Source: Saccharopolyspora spinosa NRRL 18395
GTDB lineage: Bacteria; Actinomycetota; Actinomycetes; Mycobacteriales; Pseudonocardiaceae
DNA: 64,000 nt
Reading direction: 5' to 3'
Assembly: GCF_000194155.1 (NCBI RefSeq)
Contig: NZ_GL877884.1
Span: 62,001-126,000, forward strand
Shown piece after piece: positions 55,683 through 63,244 of this stretch. Below the pieces are notes generated by a model. It had not been told where the DNA came from, made no database searches, and saw only the letters and a program-made list of their open reading frames with translations. A program made the position numbers and the translations under genes. The stretch's first letter is position 1. Each line of letters starts with the position of its first letter.

Positions 55683-56782
55683 CACGCGGCCTCGCTTTCG
55701 GTGTCGACCGGGTGCATGTCGGAGAGGGCGTCGCGGACCTCTTGGGCGGTCTCCATCGCACCGCCGAAACGGCGGCGGAGGGCGTTCGCTGAGGGCCTTT
55801 CGGGAAGCTCCCCGGCCTCGATCGCCGCAAGCGCCTGATCGAGCAGGGAGGCGGCGCGGTCGGATAGTTTCTGCTGTTCGATCGGGGTAGAAACCTCCGC
55901 CGCAGGCTGCTCGGTGGGGACGTCCAGCGGGGGCAGGGTGGTGCGGAGGATGACGCCGTTGACGATCACGAACTCGCCGTTTTCGGCGGCCTTACGATCG
56001 GTGGCCAGCTGCCGCTTGACGATCACCTTGGCCAGCTTCCGGTCCCGCTTGGAGGCGGCCGGGCCGACTCCGTGGCGGTCAATCCAGGCGGCTTCCCACG
56101 CGGTCGGGTGGTCGACCCCGGCGCGGTTCGCGATCCGGGCTGCGGCGAGGGACATGCGGGGGAACAGCAGCCAGCGGGCGAACCGTTGGGACACTTCCCG
56201 CGCGCTGGTCCCGGCGGCTTCGGCGGCGTCGAGGCTCTGCCGGATGTGGTGCAGCAGCACGCCCAGCAGCGACAGGGTTCCCAGCGCGAGCCCGGCGGCG
56301 ATGCCGTAGTCGGCGGTGCCGTGCGCGGCGTTGATCGTGGCGGCGATACCGGCCAGGACCCACATCCACCGCGGTAGCGACCCCACCGGAGCGCCTCGGC
56401 TGGCGCGGCGGTGCGCCTCGAACGCGCACACCCACGCCCCGGCCTCGATCGCCAGCGGGAACAACCACGACATTCCCGCAGACACGTGCAGGACCTTCAC
56501 AGCGAACGTCGCTTGGGCGTCCCAGGCCAGCAGCAGCGGCGCGACGATCAGCGCCGCCCACAACCCCGACAGGGCCGTGTCCGGGGCCGCCTTGCGCCAC
56601 CGCGCCCACCGTTCCCGGCGCTCCTGCCGCCGCTCCTTCCGCTCCTGGCGGGCGGTCTCGGCCTGGTGGTCCTCGCGGTCCTGGCGGGTCTGCTCCCGCA
56701 GCGACTCGGTCTGGGCGTTCGTCTTGGCTGCTTCGGCCTTGGCGATGGTCCGCGCCGCGCGCGGGTCGTAGATCGTTGTCAT
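55682..56782 (-). CDS. SpdB-like DUF2637 membrane protein
   Basis: A 366-residue protein. A long charged coiled-coil N-terminus (KAEAAKTNAQTESLREQTRQ) precedes four hydrophobic segments (about 80-190), including LLLAWDAQATFAVKVLHVSA and WLFPLAIEAGAWVCAFEA, typical of the DUF2637/SpdB family linked to plasmid spread in mycelium. The C-terminal third is soluble. It is coupled to tra and to the small membrane gene upstream. Confidence 0.85.
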   Translation of the reverse strand: MTTIYDPRAARTIAKAEAAKTNAQTESLREQTRQDREDHQAETARQERKERRQERRERWARWRKAAPDTALSGLWAALIVAPLLLAWDAQATFAVKVLHVSAGMSWLFPLAIEAGAWVCAFEAHRRASRGAPVGSLPRWMWVLAGIAATINAAHGTADYGIAAGLALGTLSLLGVLLHHIRQSLDAAEAAGTSAREVSQRFARWLLFPRMSLAAARIANRAGVDHPTAWEAAWIDRHGVGPAASKRDRKLAKVIVKRQLATDRKAAENGEFVIVNGVILRTTLPPLDVPTEQPAAEVSTPIEQQKLSDRAASLLDQALAAIEAGELPERPSANALRRRFGGAMETAQEVRDALSDMHPVDTESEAA

Positions 56783-57048
56783 CGCGGCGTCACCTCCAGC
56801 GGTCGCGGCAAGCGAGGAGCAGGAACAGTTCCGCCAGCGGCATCCGCCGCGACGATCGTCAGGAAGCCCAGCACGACCAGCGGGAACACCACGACCAGCA
56901 CGGCGGTACGCACCGCACCCGACACCAGCGCCGCCACCAGCAGACCCACCGTCGGCAGTCCGGCGGTGAACAGACCGAGGAACAGGAAGCGGACACCGAG
57001 GATCAGCAGCCCCAGCGTGATCACCAGGGCTTCCACCAGGCGCGTCAT
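56779..57048 (-). CDS. Small membrane protein of the transfer operon
   Basis: An 89-residue, very hydrophobic protein (LVEALVITLGLLILGVRFLF, then AVLVVVFPLVVLGFLTIVAA), with two to three membrane segments. It overlaps the DUF2637 gene by 4 bases. In AICEs such proteins are called SpdA/Spd-like and aid spread; here function is inferred only from place and hydrophobicity. Confidence 0.75.
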   Translation of the reverse strand: MTRLVEALVITLGLLILGVRFLFLGLFTAGLPTVGLLVAALVSGAVRTAVLVVVFPLVVLGFLTIVAADAAGGTVPAPRLPRPLEVTPR

Positions 57049-57497
57049 CACAGCGCACCTCCCCGCAGCGTGCCGGAGGTGGCCAACCGGGTCGCCAGGA
57101 CCTCGACGCGGTCCCACTGCGCGACCACCAGCCGTCGCGCGAGACCACGGGCCTGGCGTTGGGAGAGCTCGATTCCCTTGCCGCTGCGGCGGAAGTTCGC
57201 CTCATCACCGTGCGAAACCGTCTTGCCCCGGTGCCCGGTGAGGCTGCGCCAGTACGTCTCGGCCTCCGGCCCGGCCATGCACGCCACCAGGTAGCCGGGC
57301 AGCTGCTCATCCGGCAACCAGGACTCGTCGATGTCGGTGCAGCCCCGGATGTTGCCGAACAGCCAAGTCCGCCAGATCCGCACCCGGCGCACCGACAAAC
57401 CCGTCTGCTGGTGGGCGATAGCGTGCCCGATCTCATGCACCGCCGTGGCGGCCCACTCCGGCTCGAACGCATCAAGCCCGGACAGTGGCTTTACCAT
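57048..57497 (-). CDS. HExxH metallopeptidase-like protein
   Basis: A 149-residue protein with a zinc-peptidase motif in WAATAVHEIGHAIAHQ (HEIGH) and a downstream acidic region (GPEAETYWRSL) that could provide the third ligand, as in the M41 peptidase fold. It lacks the AAA motor of FtsH. ATG at 57497 follows a weak site; the stop overlaps the next gene. A second HExxH protein is encoded at 58533-59612. Confidence 0.75.
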   Translation of the reverse strand: MVKPLSGLDAFEPEWAATAVHEIGHAIAHQQTGLSVRRVRIWRTWLFGNIRGCTDIDESWLPDEQLPGYLVACMAGPEAETYWRSLTGHRGKTVSHGDEANFRRSGKGIELSQRQARGLARRLVVAQWDRVEVLATRLATSGTLRGGAL

Positions 57498-57586
57498 CAG
57501 ACTTCTCCTCATTCAGTAGTGAGTGGATCGGGGAGCCCGGCCCAGCAGGCAGTTCTTGGCGGGAATGCTGCTGGGCCGGGGCGGGG

Positions 57587-57739
57587 TTATTCCTTGCCGC
57601 TGCCCTGGCAGTCCGGGCAGGTCACCGACTTGTTCTGCTCACCGCTGAATCCGCCGGTCCACAGCACGCACGCTCCGTCGCACGCCTTGCAGACACCAGG
57701 CGGAACCTGGTCGAAATCACGATTCGAGTTCTTTCCCAC
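57587..57739 (-). CDS. 50-residue zinc-ribbon-like protein
   Basis: A short gene with GTG start, AAGGAG 8 nt upstream and a TAA stop. It encodes CxxC pairs in VCKACDGACVLW and TCPDCQGSGK, which resemble a zinc ribbon or a DnaJ-type cysteine repeat. It lies in line with the operon between the HExxH gene and the first coiled-coil gene. Very short genes like this are easily missed. No function is known. Confidence 0.7.
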   Translation of the reverse strand: MGKNSNRDFDQVPPGVCKACDGACVLWTGGFSGEQNKSVTCPDCQGSGKE

Positions 57740-57865
57740 GGCGTTTCTCCTTGTCAGTACTGGCTGCGCCCGGGGCGCGGGTCAGGGCCGGGCGGTGTGG
57801 TTGAGCGCCCGCAGGATCTCGGCAGCCGGGCCGGTGGTGACCTTGTTGCCGTCCTGGTCGATCGG

Positions 57866-58522
57866 CTAGAGCCGCTGGCCGTATTGCTCGATCTCGGAGA
57901 CCGCGCCCGAGACGAGCTGGTGTAGCTCGGTGATCCGCTGCCCGACCTCGGACAGCTCGCTGAACACCTCGATGGCCTGCTGGACCTCGGGCTGGTGGCT
58001 ACCGCCCAGCGCGTCGTGCAGCTGCCCGGCGACCTCGGTCGCCCACTGCTGGACCTGCGCCAACGCCCCCTGGATCTGCTCGCTCTTGCTGCTGGTGTTG
58101 GAGATCGCGGCGATGATTTCCTCGATACCGGCCATGCTGGTTCCTCCCGTGTTCGTGGTGGTCGCGGGCGCGGCCGCCGGAGTGGTGTCGTGGTGGGTGG
58201 AACCGGCCGGCGGGACCGGGTCACGCTTGACCGGCAACGGCTTGCCAGTGACCTGTGAACGCCACGCGCTGGTGTCGCCCTGAATGCCCCGGACCCGCAT
58301 TTCCAGGTAGTCCCCGGACGGCATGTCATTGCCGGGCGGTGGCGGAGCGTCGATCTCGTCCCGGTAGGCGCCGCACTCGCAGTGCCAGCGCACCGTCATG
58401 CCCGTGATCTGCTCGCCGTAGTGCGGCTTATGTCCCGGGCAGGTCAGCTCCTCACGCCGCCGACCCCCCTTTGACGAGTCCCCGACCAGGTACTCCTGCT
58501 GCTGCTTCTTTAGGAACCACAT
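57866..58522 (-). CDS. Cys-containing protein with C-terminal coiled-coil domain (copy 1)
   Basis: A 218-residue protein. The N-terminal part has cysteines and a WHCECGAYRDEI motif, possibly a zinc site; a Pro/Thr-rich linker follows, then an 89-residue helical domain beginning MAGIEEIIAAISNT. That domain is near-identical to the C-terminus of the next upstream gene. An in-frame GGGAGGA site stands 6 nt before the internal ATG at 58135, so the domain can be translated alone. The helical domain recalls small coiled-coil proteins of actinomycete plasmids. Confidence 0.75.
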   Translation of the reverse strand: MWFLKKQQQEYLVGDSSKGGRRREELTCPGHKPHYGEQITGMTVRWHCECGAYRDEIDAPPPPGNDMPSGDYLEMRVRGIQGDTSAWRSQVTGKPLPVKRDPVPPAGSTHHDTTPAAAPATTTNTGGTSMAGIEEIIAAISNTSSKSEQIQGALAQVQQWATEVAGQLHDALGGSHQPEVQQAIEVFSELSEVGQRITELHQLVSGAVSEIEQYGQRL

Positions 58523-58532
58523 TCCTGCCCCC

Positions 58533-59612
58533 TTACAGCCGCTGGCCGTACTGCTCGATCTCGGCGACCGCGCCCGAGACGAGCTGGTGCAGCTCGGTGA
58601 TCCGCTGCCCGGTCAGCTCCTGGAACAGGCCGATGACCTGCTGAACTTCGTGCTGCCCGGACTCACCAAGCGCCATGTGCAGCTGCCCGGCGATCTCTCC
58701 GGCCCACTGCTGGACCTGCGCCAACGCGCCCTGGATTTGCTCGCTCTTGCTGGTGGTGTTGGAGATCGCGGCGATGATTTCCTCGATACCGGCCATGCTG
58801 GTTCCTCCCGTGTTCGTGGTGTGCTGGCTTGGGTTGGGGGTGTGATGGGTGCTGTCGGTCGCCGATTCGTTCCTCGGTGCCCGTTTCGGTGTGCGGCCCG
58901 GGTGGCCGGCGGTGTGCATGACGTCGCGGACCTGGTCGCGGCTCATCGGCCCGTTGACGAGCACAGCGCGGGCCACGGCGGTGATCTGGCCCCAGTGCTC
59001 AGTGATCACGCCGTCGGCGAGACTGCGGGCTTCCTTACGCACTGCGGCGATGGGGAAACGTCCGTCAACGCTTTGTTCCAGCTCGATGGCGTCCCCTGCC
59101 CCGCCGTAGGCAACGTCGAGGCGGTTCGGGTGGGTGTCCTGGCCACGGTCGGCAAACCACCGGTTGTTGGCCTGCACGCCCGCGACGCACATTGCGGCGT
59201 AGTCGCCCAGCGTCGCCGCCCGAAGAGTGCCGATATCCCAGCGAACCGCGCCGTTGGAACGGGATTCCTGTCCGGCGATGACGGTGTGTTCGATATCGGC
59301 GGTGATGCGTTGCATGCGCATCCCGAGGTGCTCGCCGACGACGGCGTGTGCCGCCTCGTGCACTGCGGTGTACTCGCGTCGGTCGGTGTCGGTCAGGAAC
59401 GGCAGAGGCTCCCGAAGAGCCAGGTTGGGGGTGCCCAGCTCCCGTGTGAGTGCCTTGATGTAGTCGACACAGCGATCGCACCGGCTGAAATCCCGCTGCA
59501 GCAGGGGAAGGAAACGCGTTACCCAGCCCTCACGCATGATGTCGGACTGACAGTTAGGGCAGATCACCTCGTGATACCGCACCCGCGCCGTCTCTTGCTG
59601 GGCGTCCGTCAC
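58533..59612 (-). CDS. HExxH protein with C-terminal coiled-coil domain (copy 2)
   Basis: A 359-residue protein. It starts with a CxxC...CxxC region (VICPNCQSDIM, then RCDRCVDYIK), continues with a zinc-peptidase-like domain (AVHEAAHAVVGEHLGMRMQR) and ends with an 87-residue helical domain, MAGIEEIIAAISNTTSKSEQ. As in copy 1, an internal GGGAGGA site precedes ATG at 58796. GTG at 59612 overlaps the upstream stop by 4 bases. Confidence 0.75.
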   Translation of the reverse strand: MTDAQQETARVRYHEVICPNCQSDIMREGWVTRFLPLLQRDFSRCDRCVDYIKALTRELGTPNLALREPLPFLTDTDRREYTAVHEAAHAVVGEHLGMRMQRITADIEHTVIAGQESRSNGAVRWDIGTLRAATLGDYAAMCVAGVQANNRWFADRGQDTHPNRLDVAYGGAGDAIELEQSVDGRFPIAAVRKEARSLADGVITEHWGQITAVARAVLVNGPMSRDQVRDVMHTAGHPGRTPKRAPRNESATDSTHHTPNPSQHTTNTGGTSMAGIEEIIAAISNTTSKSEQIQGALAQVQQWAGEIAGQLHMALGESGQHEVQQVIGLFQELTGQRITELHQLVSGAVAEIEQYGQRL

Positions 59613-59875
59613 GCCGTACCCCTGGCGTGACGAGCCTCGATCTTCTTGGCCTCGCACAGCAGCTCGTCCGCAGCGGCAAGCACCGCGTACGCCAGCGGCA
59701 TCGACTGCCCGGCCAACTGCCCGATCAACTTCTTGTAGAGGCGCGCCAGGTTCCGGCGAGCAGCTATCGCCCGCGCCGGGTCCGAAATCGACACCCGCAT
59801 GAACTCGGCGTATGCGCGCTCAAGGTCTCCAGTGAGCAGGTCCTTCGACACGGAGATCTTCTTCGAGACAGCCAT
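59609..59875 (-). CDS. Small helical hypothetical protein
   Basis: An 88-residue protein, mostly helical (KKISVSKDLLTGDLERAYAE, later LAYAVLAAADELLCEAKKIE). No family recognised. It overlaps both neighbours by one to four bases, so it is part of the coupled AICE operon. ATG at 59875 is preferred to GTG at 59878. Confidence 0.65.
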   Translation of the reverse strand: MAVSKKISVSKDLLTGDLERAYAEFMRVSISDPARAIAARRNLARLYKKLIGQLAGQSMPLAYAVLAAADELLCEAKKIEARHARGTA

Positions 59876-60306
59876 CACTCGGCCCTCAAAGCAGCGGCGC
59901 GACGCAGCACGTCGGCACCGAAGCTGGCTGGTCCCTTGCTAAAGCCGTGTTCGGTGACGATCTCCAACTTGAACCAGTTCACGCCTTTGAGGTGGTTCCA
60001 CAGCGTCAGCCGCTGCCCACAACCCAGGTGCACGACGATGGACGCCCTGACAAAGGTGCCGTCGTAGCTGCATTCCAGAATGACGTCAGTGCCCAGGTGC
60101 TCCGCCCACGCGGCCAAATCCGCCATGACGGACCCACCGATCCCGGGCTCCAACTGCGCCTCCACCTCGGTGCCGTCGATGCGCACGGCCACGATCGGAG
60201 GCAAGGCCGGGAGAGCGCGCACGGTCAACCACGCGGCCAACTCAGCGGCCGTCTCAGCCATCACCTGGTTCAGGTCGGTGCCGTGGCCGTGGACCTGGGC
60301 GCTCAT
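59875..60306 (-). CDS. Hypothetical protein of the AICE operon
   Basis: A 143-residue protein (LAAWLTVRALPALPPIVAVR, later VVHLGCGQRLTLWNHLKGVN). It has no membrane segment and no motif I recognise. It overlaps the upstream gene by ATGA and the downstream one by one base, so it is translated with the operon. Confidence 0.65.
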   Translation of the reverse strand: MSAQVHGHGTDLNQVMAETAAELAAWLTVRALPALPPIVAVRIDGTEVEAQLEPGIGGSVMADLAAWAEHLGTDVILECSYDGTFVRASIVVHLGCGQRLTLWNHLKGVNWFKLEIVTEHGFSKGPASFGADVLRRAAALRAE

Positions 60307-60539
60307 GCGATCGCCCCCTCGGCCGGAACCCGCGTCTTCAGCAGGCGCGCGGTGTCGGCCTTGCGGGCCCGCCGCGCCGCGCGCTCCAGCGCCACCTCGT
60401 CCATCCCGGGGCCGCCGATCACGCCGCGGTTGTGCGCGTCCAGCGCCTCCTGCGCCGCCTGGCTCAGCAGCTCCAGGTCGGACAGCTCCGACTCCGGGAT
60501 CAGCTCCGATACCGGAACCGGGGTCTTGGTGGGGTTCAT
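60303..60539 (-). CDS. Small acidic hypothetical protein, first gene of the AICE operon
   Basis: A 78-residue protein (PVSELIPESELSDLELLSQA, then ALERAARRARKADTARLL). It is the first gene of the long minus-strand operon. ATG at 60539 has a GAAGGAAAC site. No family recognised. Confidence 0.65.
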   Translation of the reverse strand: MNPTKTPVPVSELIPESELSDLELLSQAAQEALDAHNRGVIGGPGMDEVALERAARRARKADTARLLKTRVPAEGAIA

Positions 60540-60575
60540 CTTGTTTCCTTCCTGATCGGGTTGAACGAAGCCCAC

Positions 60576-60695
60576 AGTAGCGCTACTAGTGGCGCATACA
60601 AAGGCGCTTCTTTCGGCAAATAGGATGGGATTGGCATGTCGCCCTACCGCTGTGGCGGCCTGCGGCGATACGATCTGCGCTGCTAGGAGCGCTTA
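60576..60695. promoter_or_regulatory. Divergent promoter with AGCGCT operators
   Basis: A perfect 12-bp palindrome AGTAGCGCTACT at 60576-60587 and related half-sites GGCGCTT near 60603 and AGGAGCGCTT at 60685-60694. They lie between the divergent AICE operon and the Xre regulator gene, as expected for autoregulated repressor sites. TACGAT near 60669 may be a -10 element for the regulator. Confidence 0.5.
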
Positions 60696-60709
60696 TCTGG
60701 AGGGGTCAA

Positions 60710-61057
60710 TTGAGCAAAGATTGGGCCGCCGTAGCGACGGCGATAACCACCCGTTTGGCGGAACTGGACATGACGCAGAAGGAACTCGCCGACCGCGCCG
60801 ACGTTGGCGTCTTCACGTTGCGGCAACTGCAGAACCCCGAGGCATACGAACCCAAGCGGCGCACACCGAGGCTGCTCGCAGCGATTTCCAAAGGCTTGCG
60901 GTACCCCGAGAACCACCTGGCCCAGGTCCTCGAAGGCGACACCCCAGCTGAGGCTGACGCCGACCTCCGTAGCGAGGTCGCGACTCTTCGCCAAGAAGTG
61001 GCTGACCTTCGAGAGCGCGTTAACGAACTGGCCCCACGCAGCGCTCCGAACAAGTAG
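60710..61057 (+). CDS. Xre family transcriptional regulator
   Basis: A 115-residue protein. The N-terminal helix-turn-helix reads MTQKELADRADVGVFTLRQL, and the C-terminus is a coiled coil (LRSEVATLRQEVADLRERVN). The start is TTG, supported by GGAGGGG 5 nt upstream. It is divergent from the transfer operon and probably represses it. Confidence 0.85.
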   Translation: MSKDWAAVATAITTRLAELDMTQKELADRADVGVFTLRQLQNPEAYEPKRRTPRLLAAISKGLRYPENHLAQVLEGDTPAEADADLRSEVATLRQEVADLRERVNELAPRSAPNK

Positions 61058-61068
61058 CCCGCTGCTCA

Positions 61069-61275
61069 TCAGCCGATGACGCCGCGCAGGAAGATGGACA
61101 CTTGCTCGATCGCCGTCATGGCCGTCACCCAAGCGGCCTTGACCCACTGCGCGGCTTCCACCGGGCTCTTCAGCAAGAGGACCACCAGCGCGGCCAAGAA
61201 CAACAGCCCTAGCACCTTCTTGGCCGCGCCTCCACCCTTCGGCATCGGGAACGGCATCATCTGGTTCTTCGCCAT
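61069..61275 (-). CDS. Small membrane protein
   Basis: A 68-residue protein with one membrane segment (KKVLGLLFLAALVVLLL) after a basic, proline-rich N-terminus (MPFPMPKGGGAAKK). GGAGGTCGAA precedes the ATG. It is convergent with the Xre gene (11 bp gap). Similar small proteins occur on other actinomycete mobile elements, without known role. Confidence 0.75.
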   Translation of the reverse strand: MAKNQMMPFPMPKGGGAAKKVLGLLFLAALVVLLLKSPVEAAQWVKAAWVTAMTAIEQVSIFLRGVIG

Positions 61276-61388
61276 TTCGACCTCCATTGGTTCGCCCCGC
61301 GACACCCTCGGCCGGGTGCCGGTGTTCCGGGGTTCCGCCTTGCATAGCAACAAGTTCACGCCAGATCAGCGGACGTTCCAACGGGTCT

Positions 61389-61428
61389 TTCAAGGTCACT
61401 TGAAAACGTCTTTCCAGCTCTATACGGT
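61389..61428 (+). promoter_or_regulatory. Promoter and operator of the HTH-Nudix operon
   Basis: TTGAAA (61400-61405) and TACGGT (61423-61428) with a 17-bp spacer form a good promoter. The dyad TTCAAGGTCACTTGAA at 61389-61404 overlaps the -35. Several AACGTCC-like units (about 61372, 61406, 61435 and 61455) surround the start site. These are candidate autoregulatory sites. Confidence 0.6.
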
Positions 61429-61469
61429 CCCTACAACGTCCCAAATTCGTCCTAGAAACGTCCCTGGGG

Positions 61470-62216
61470 GTGGGGGTGGCTAACGAACGACTACGTGCCG
61501 CGATTCGCGCTGCTGGGCTGACACTGGGAGAAGTCGCACAGCACACCGGAGTTGACGAGAAGACAGCAGAGCAATGGATCACCAGAGAGCGGGTACCGCA
61601 CCGCCGGACACGCCAGAAGGTCGCGGACCTGGTCAAAACAGCAGAAGTCCAGCTCTGGCCCTCCCTGGCAAACGACCTGTACACGCGGCCGAACGAGGAA
61701 ACCGAGCTGGTACACCTCTACCAGTCCCGCTCGTCCGTGCCGTACGCACTTTGGAACGAGCTGATCGCTGGCGTCCAGGAACGCATGGAAGTACTGGTAT
61801 TCAGCGGACAATTCTTGGTCGAGCAGCACGACATCTTGCCGATCATTAAGCGGAAAGCCGAGGAAGGCGCAGTCTTCCGCTTCGCCGTTGGCGATGAGAA
61901 GTCCGAAGCCGTCATTCAGCGAGCCGTCGAGGAGGGAACAACTGGCGGACTCGAAGGGCGAATTCAGATGATGCGCCGCTACCTGAGTAAAGTTGCGGGA
62001 TTGCCAAACGTCGAGGTACGTACGCACGGCACGATCCTTTACAACTCGCTCTATCGGTTCGATGACCAGCTACTGGTCAACGGCCACGCTTTCGGCGCGC
62101 TTGCTGGCGAAAACCCGGTCATGCATCTGCGTCGAGTCCCAGGCAGCTCGATGTGGGAGCACTACATGCGTTCGTTCGAACGGGTCTGGCAAGAGGCCAC
62201 ACCCGACCCAATCTGA
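61470..62216 (+). CDS. HTH regulator with C-terminal DUF5919-like domain
   Basis: A 248-residue protein. The N-terminal HTH reads AGLTLGEVAQHTGVDEKTAE. The C-terminal 170 residues resemble the DUF5919 or phospholipase-D-like sensor domain (GVQERMEVLVFSGQFLVEQH, later SSMWEHYMRSFERVW). It heads an operon with the Nudix gene 12 bp downstream. GTG at 61470 or 61476 could be the start. The role is probably regulatory or a signalling enzyme. Confidence 0.75.
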   Translation: MGVANERLRAAIRAAGLTLGEVAQHTGVDEKTAEQWITRERVPHRRTRQKVADLVKTAEVQLWPSLANDLYTRPNEETELVHLYQSRSSVPYALWNELIAGVQERMEVLVFSGQFLVEQHDILPIIKRKAEEGAVFRFAVGDEKSEAVIQRAVEEGTTGGLEGRIQMMRRYLSKVAGLPNVEVRTHGTILYNSLYRFDDQLLVNGHAFGALAGENPVMHLRRVPGSSMWEHYMRSFERVWQEATPDPI

Positions 62217-62228
62217 GGGAGAGCCAAA

Positions 62229-62705
62229 GTGGCCCGTATCGACTACTTCAACGATCCCAACGCCCCCGCAGCAAACTCGGTAGTTCCGTCGGTCACGGCC
62301 GCAATCCGCAACAACGCTGGCGAAATCCTGCTGATCCACAAGATTGATAACGATCGTTGGGCAATCCCTGGCGGCGGGCACGACGCTGGCGAGTACATCA
62401 CTGAAACGGTCGTGCGTGAGGTCAAAGAGGAAACCGGTCTCGATGTCGAGGTATTGCGGCTAACCGGCGTCTACACCAACCCGAACCACGTCATGGCCTA
62501 CGACGATGGCGAAGTGCGACAACAATTCTCGCTCTGCTTCGCGTGCCGCTGGATCGGCGGCCAGCCGCGTGAAGACGGCAGCGAAACGAAAGAGGTCCGC
62601 TGGGTTTCCCCTGCGGACCTCGATCAACTGAATATCCACCCGTCGATGCGCCTTCGAATCGACCACGCCTTGGACGATTCGCGCACTGAACCCTATCTGG
62701 GCTGA
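62229..62705 (+). CDS. Nudix hydrolase
   Basis: A 158-residue protein. The Nudix box is complete: GGGHDAGEYITETVVREVKE followed by ETGLDV. It hydrolyses nucleoside diphosphate derivatives. On the AICE pSAM2 the immunity protein Pif, which blocks transfer between element carriers, contains a Nudix motif, so this gene is a candidate for the same role. GTG start; its end overlaps the convergent HD gene by 13 bp. Confidence 0.9.
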   Translation: MARIDYFNDPNAPAANSVVPSVTAAIRNNAGEILLIHKIDNDRWAIPGGGHDAGEYITETVVREVKEETGLDVEVLRLTGVYTNPNHVMAYDDGEVRQQFSLCFACRWIGGQPREDGSETKEVRWVSPADLDQLNIHPSMRLRIDHALDDSRTEPYLG

Positions 62706-63244
62706 GCCTCCGCAAGTCGGTTTTCGGTCCGGGAAACAGATTCAGCCAGCACGGGGCGCGCCTTAACCCAAGTTCGGTGAACAGGATCACCGGGTGCATA
62801 GCGGCTGAGGATCTCGTCGATTCGCTGGTCGTAGCTCAGCCGCTCGCCACCTGGTCCAGTCGTTAGATCGGCTGCAACGAGCGCGTCCAGCAGCACGGAA
62901 TCCTCGAACGGGAACTCCGAAAGCTCTTGCGTCATACCGCGTTCGGCTGCCTCGAAGCGGGCTCCTGAATGGTGCGCGACAAGGTTCACCACCTCCGCCG
63001 GCCACTGCTGGCTCTGCAACCACCGAGCCCCGTCGAGCGGATGGAAGTGGGTGTGTCCGATCTCGGGTGAGTAGCCAATGTCGTGCAGCCACGCCGCCGC
63101 GACGAGCGTGTCTCGCCCCTGAGGTGGGACTGCTGCACTCAACTCGGTCGCTCGTGCTGCGACCGCTTGAACGTGTAGCCACCTCCGCCCGAGCGGCGCA
63201 ACGAAGCGCTCGGCGGTCTCGGCTGCTCGCTGGGCTAGCTCCAT
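62693..63244 (-). CDS. HD-domain phosphohydrolase
   Basis: A 183-residue protein with the HD motif in AAWLHDIGYSPEIGHTHFHP and further metal ligands in VAHHSGARFEA and LVAADLTTG. HD proteins hydrolyse phosphomonoesters or nucleotides. It is convergent with the Nudix gene and is the last gene before attR. Possibly nucleotide signalling or defence; no direct evidence. Confidence 0.88.
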   Translation of the reverse strand: MELAQRAAETAERFVAPLGRRWLHVQAVAARATELSAAVPPQGRDTLVAAAWLHDIGYSPEIGHTHFHPLDGARWLQSQQWPAEVVNLVAHHSGARFEAAERGMTQELSEFPFEDSVLLDALVAADLTTGPGGERLSYDQRIDEILSRYAPGDPVHRTWVKARPVLAESVSRTENRLAEAQPR

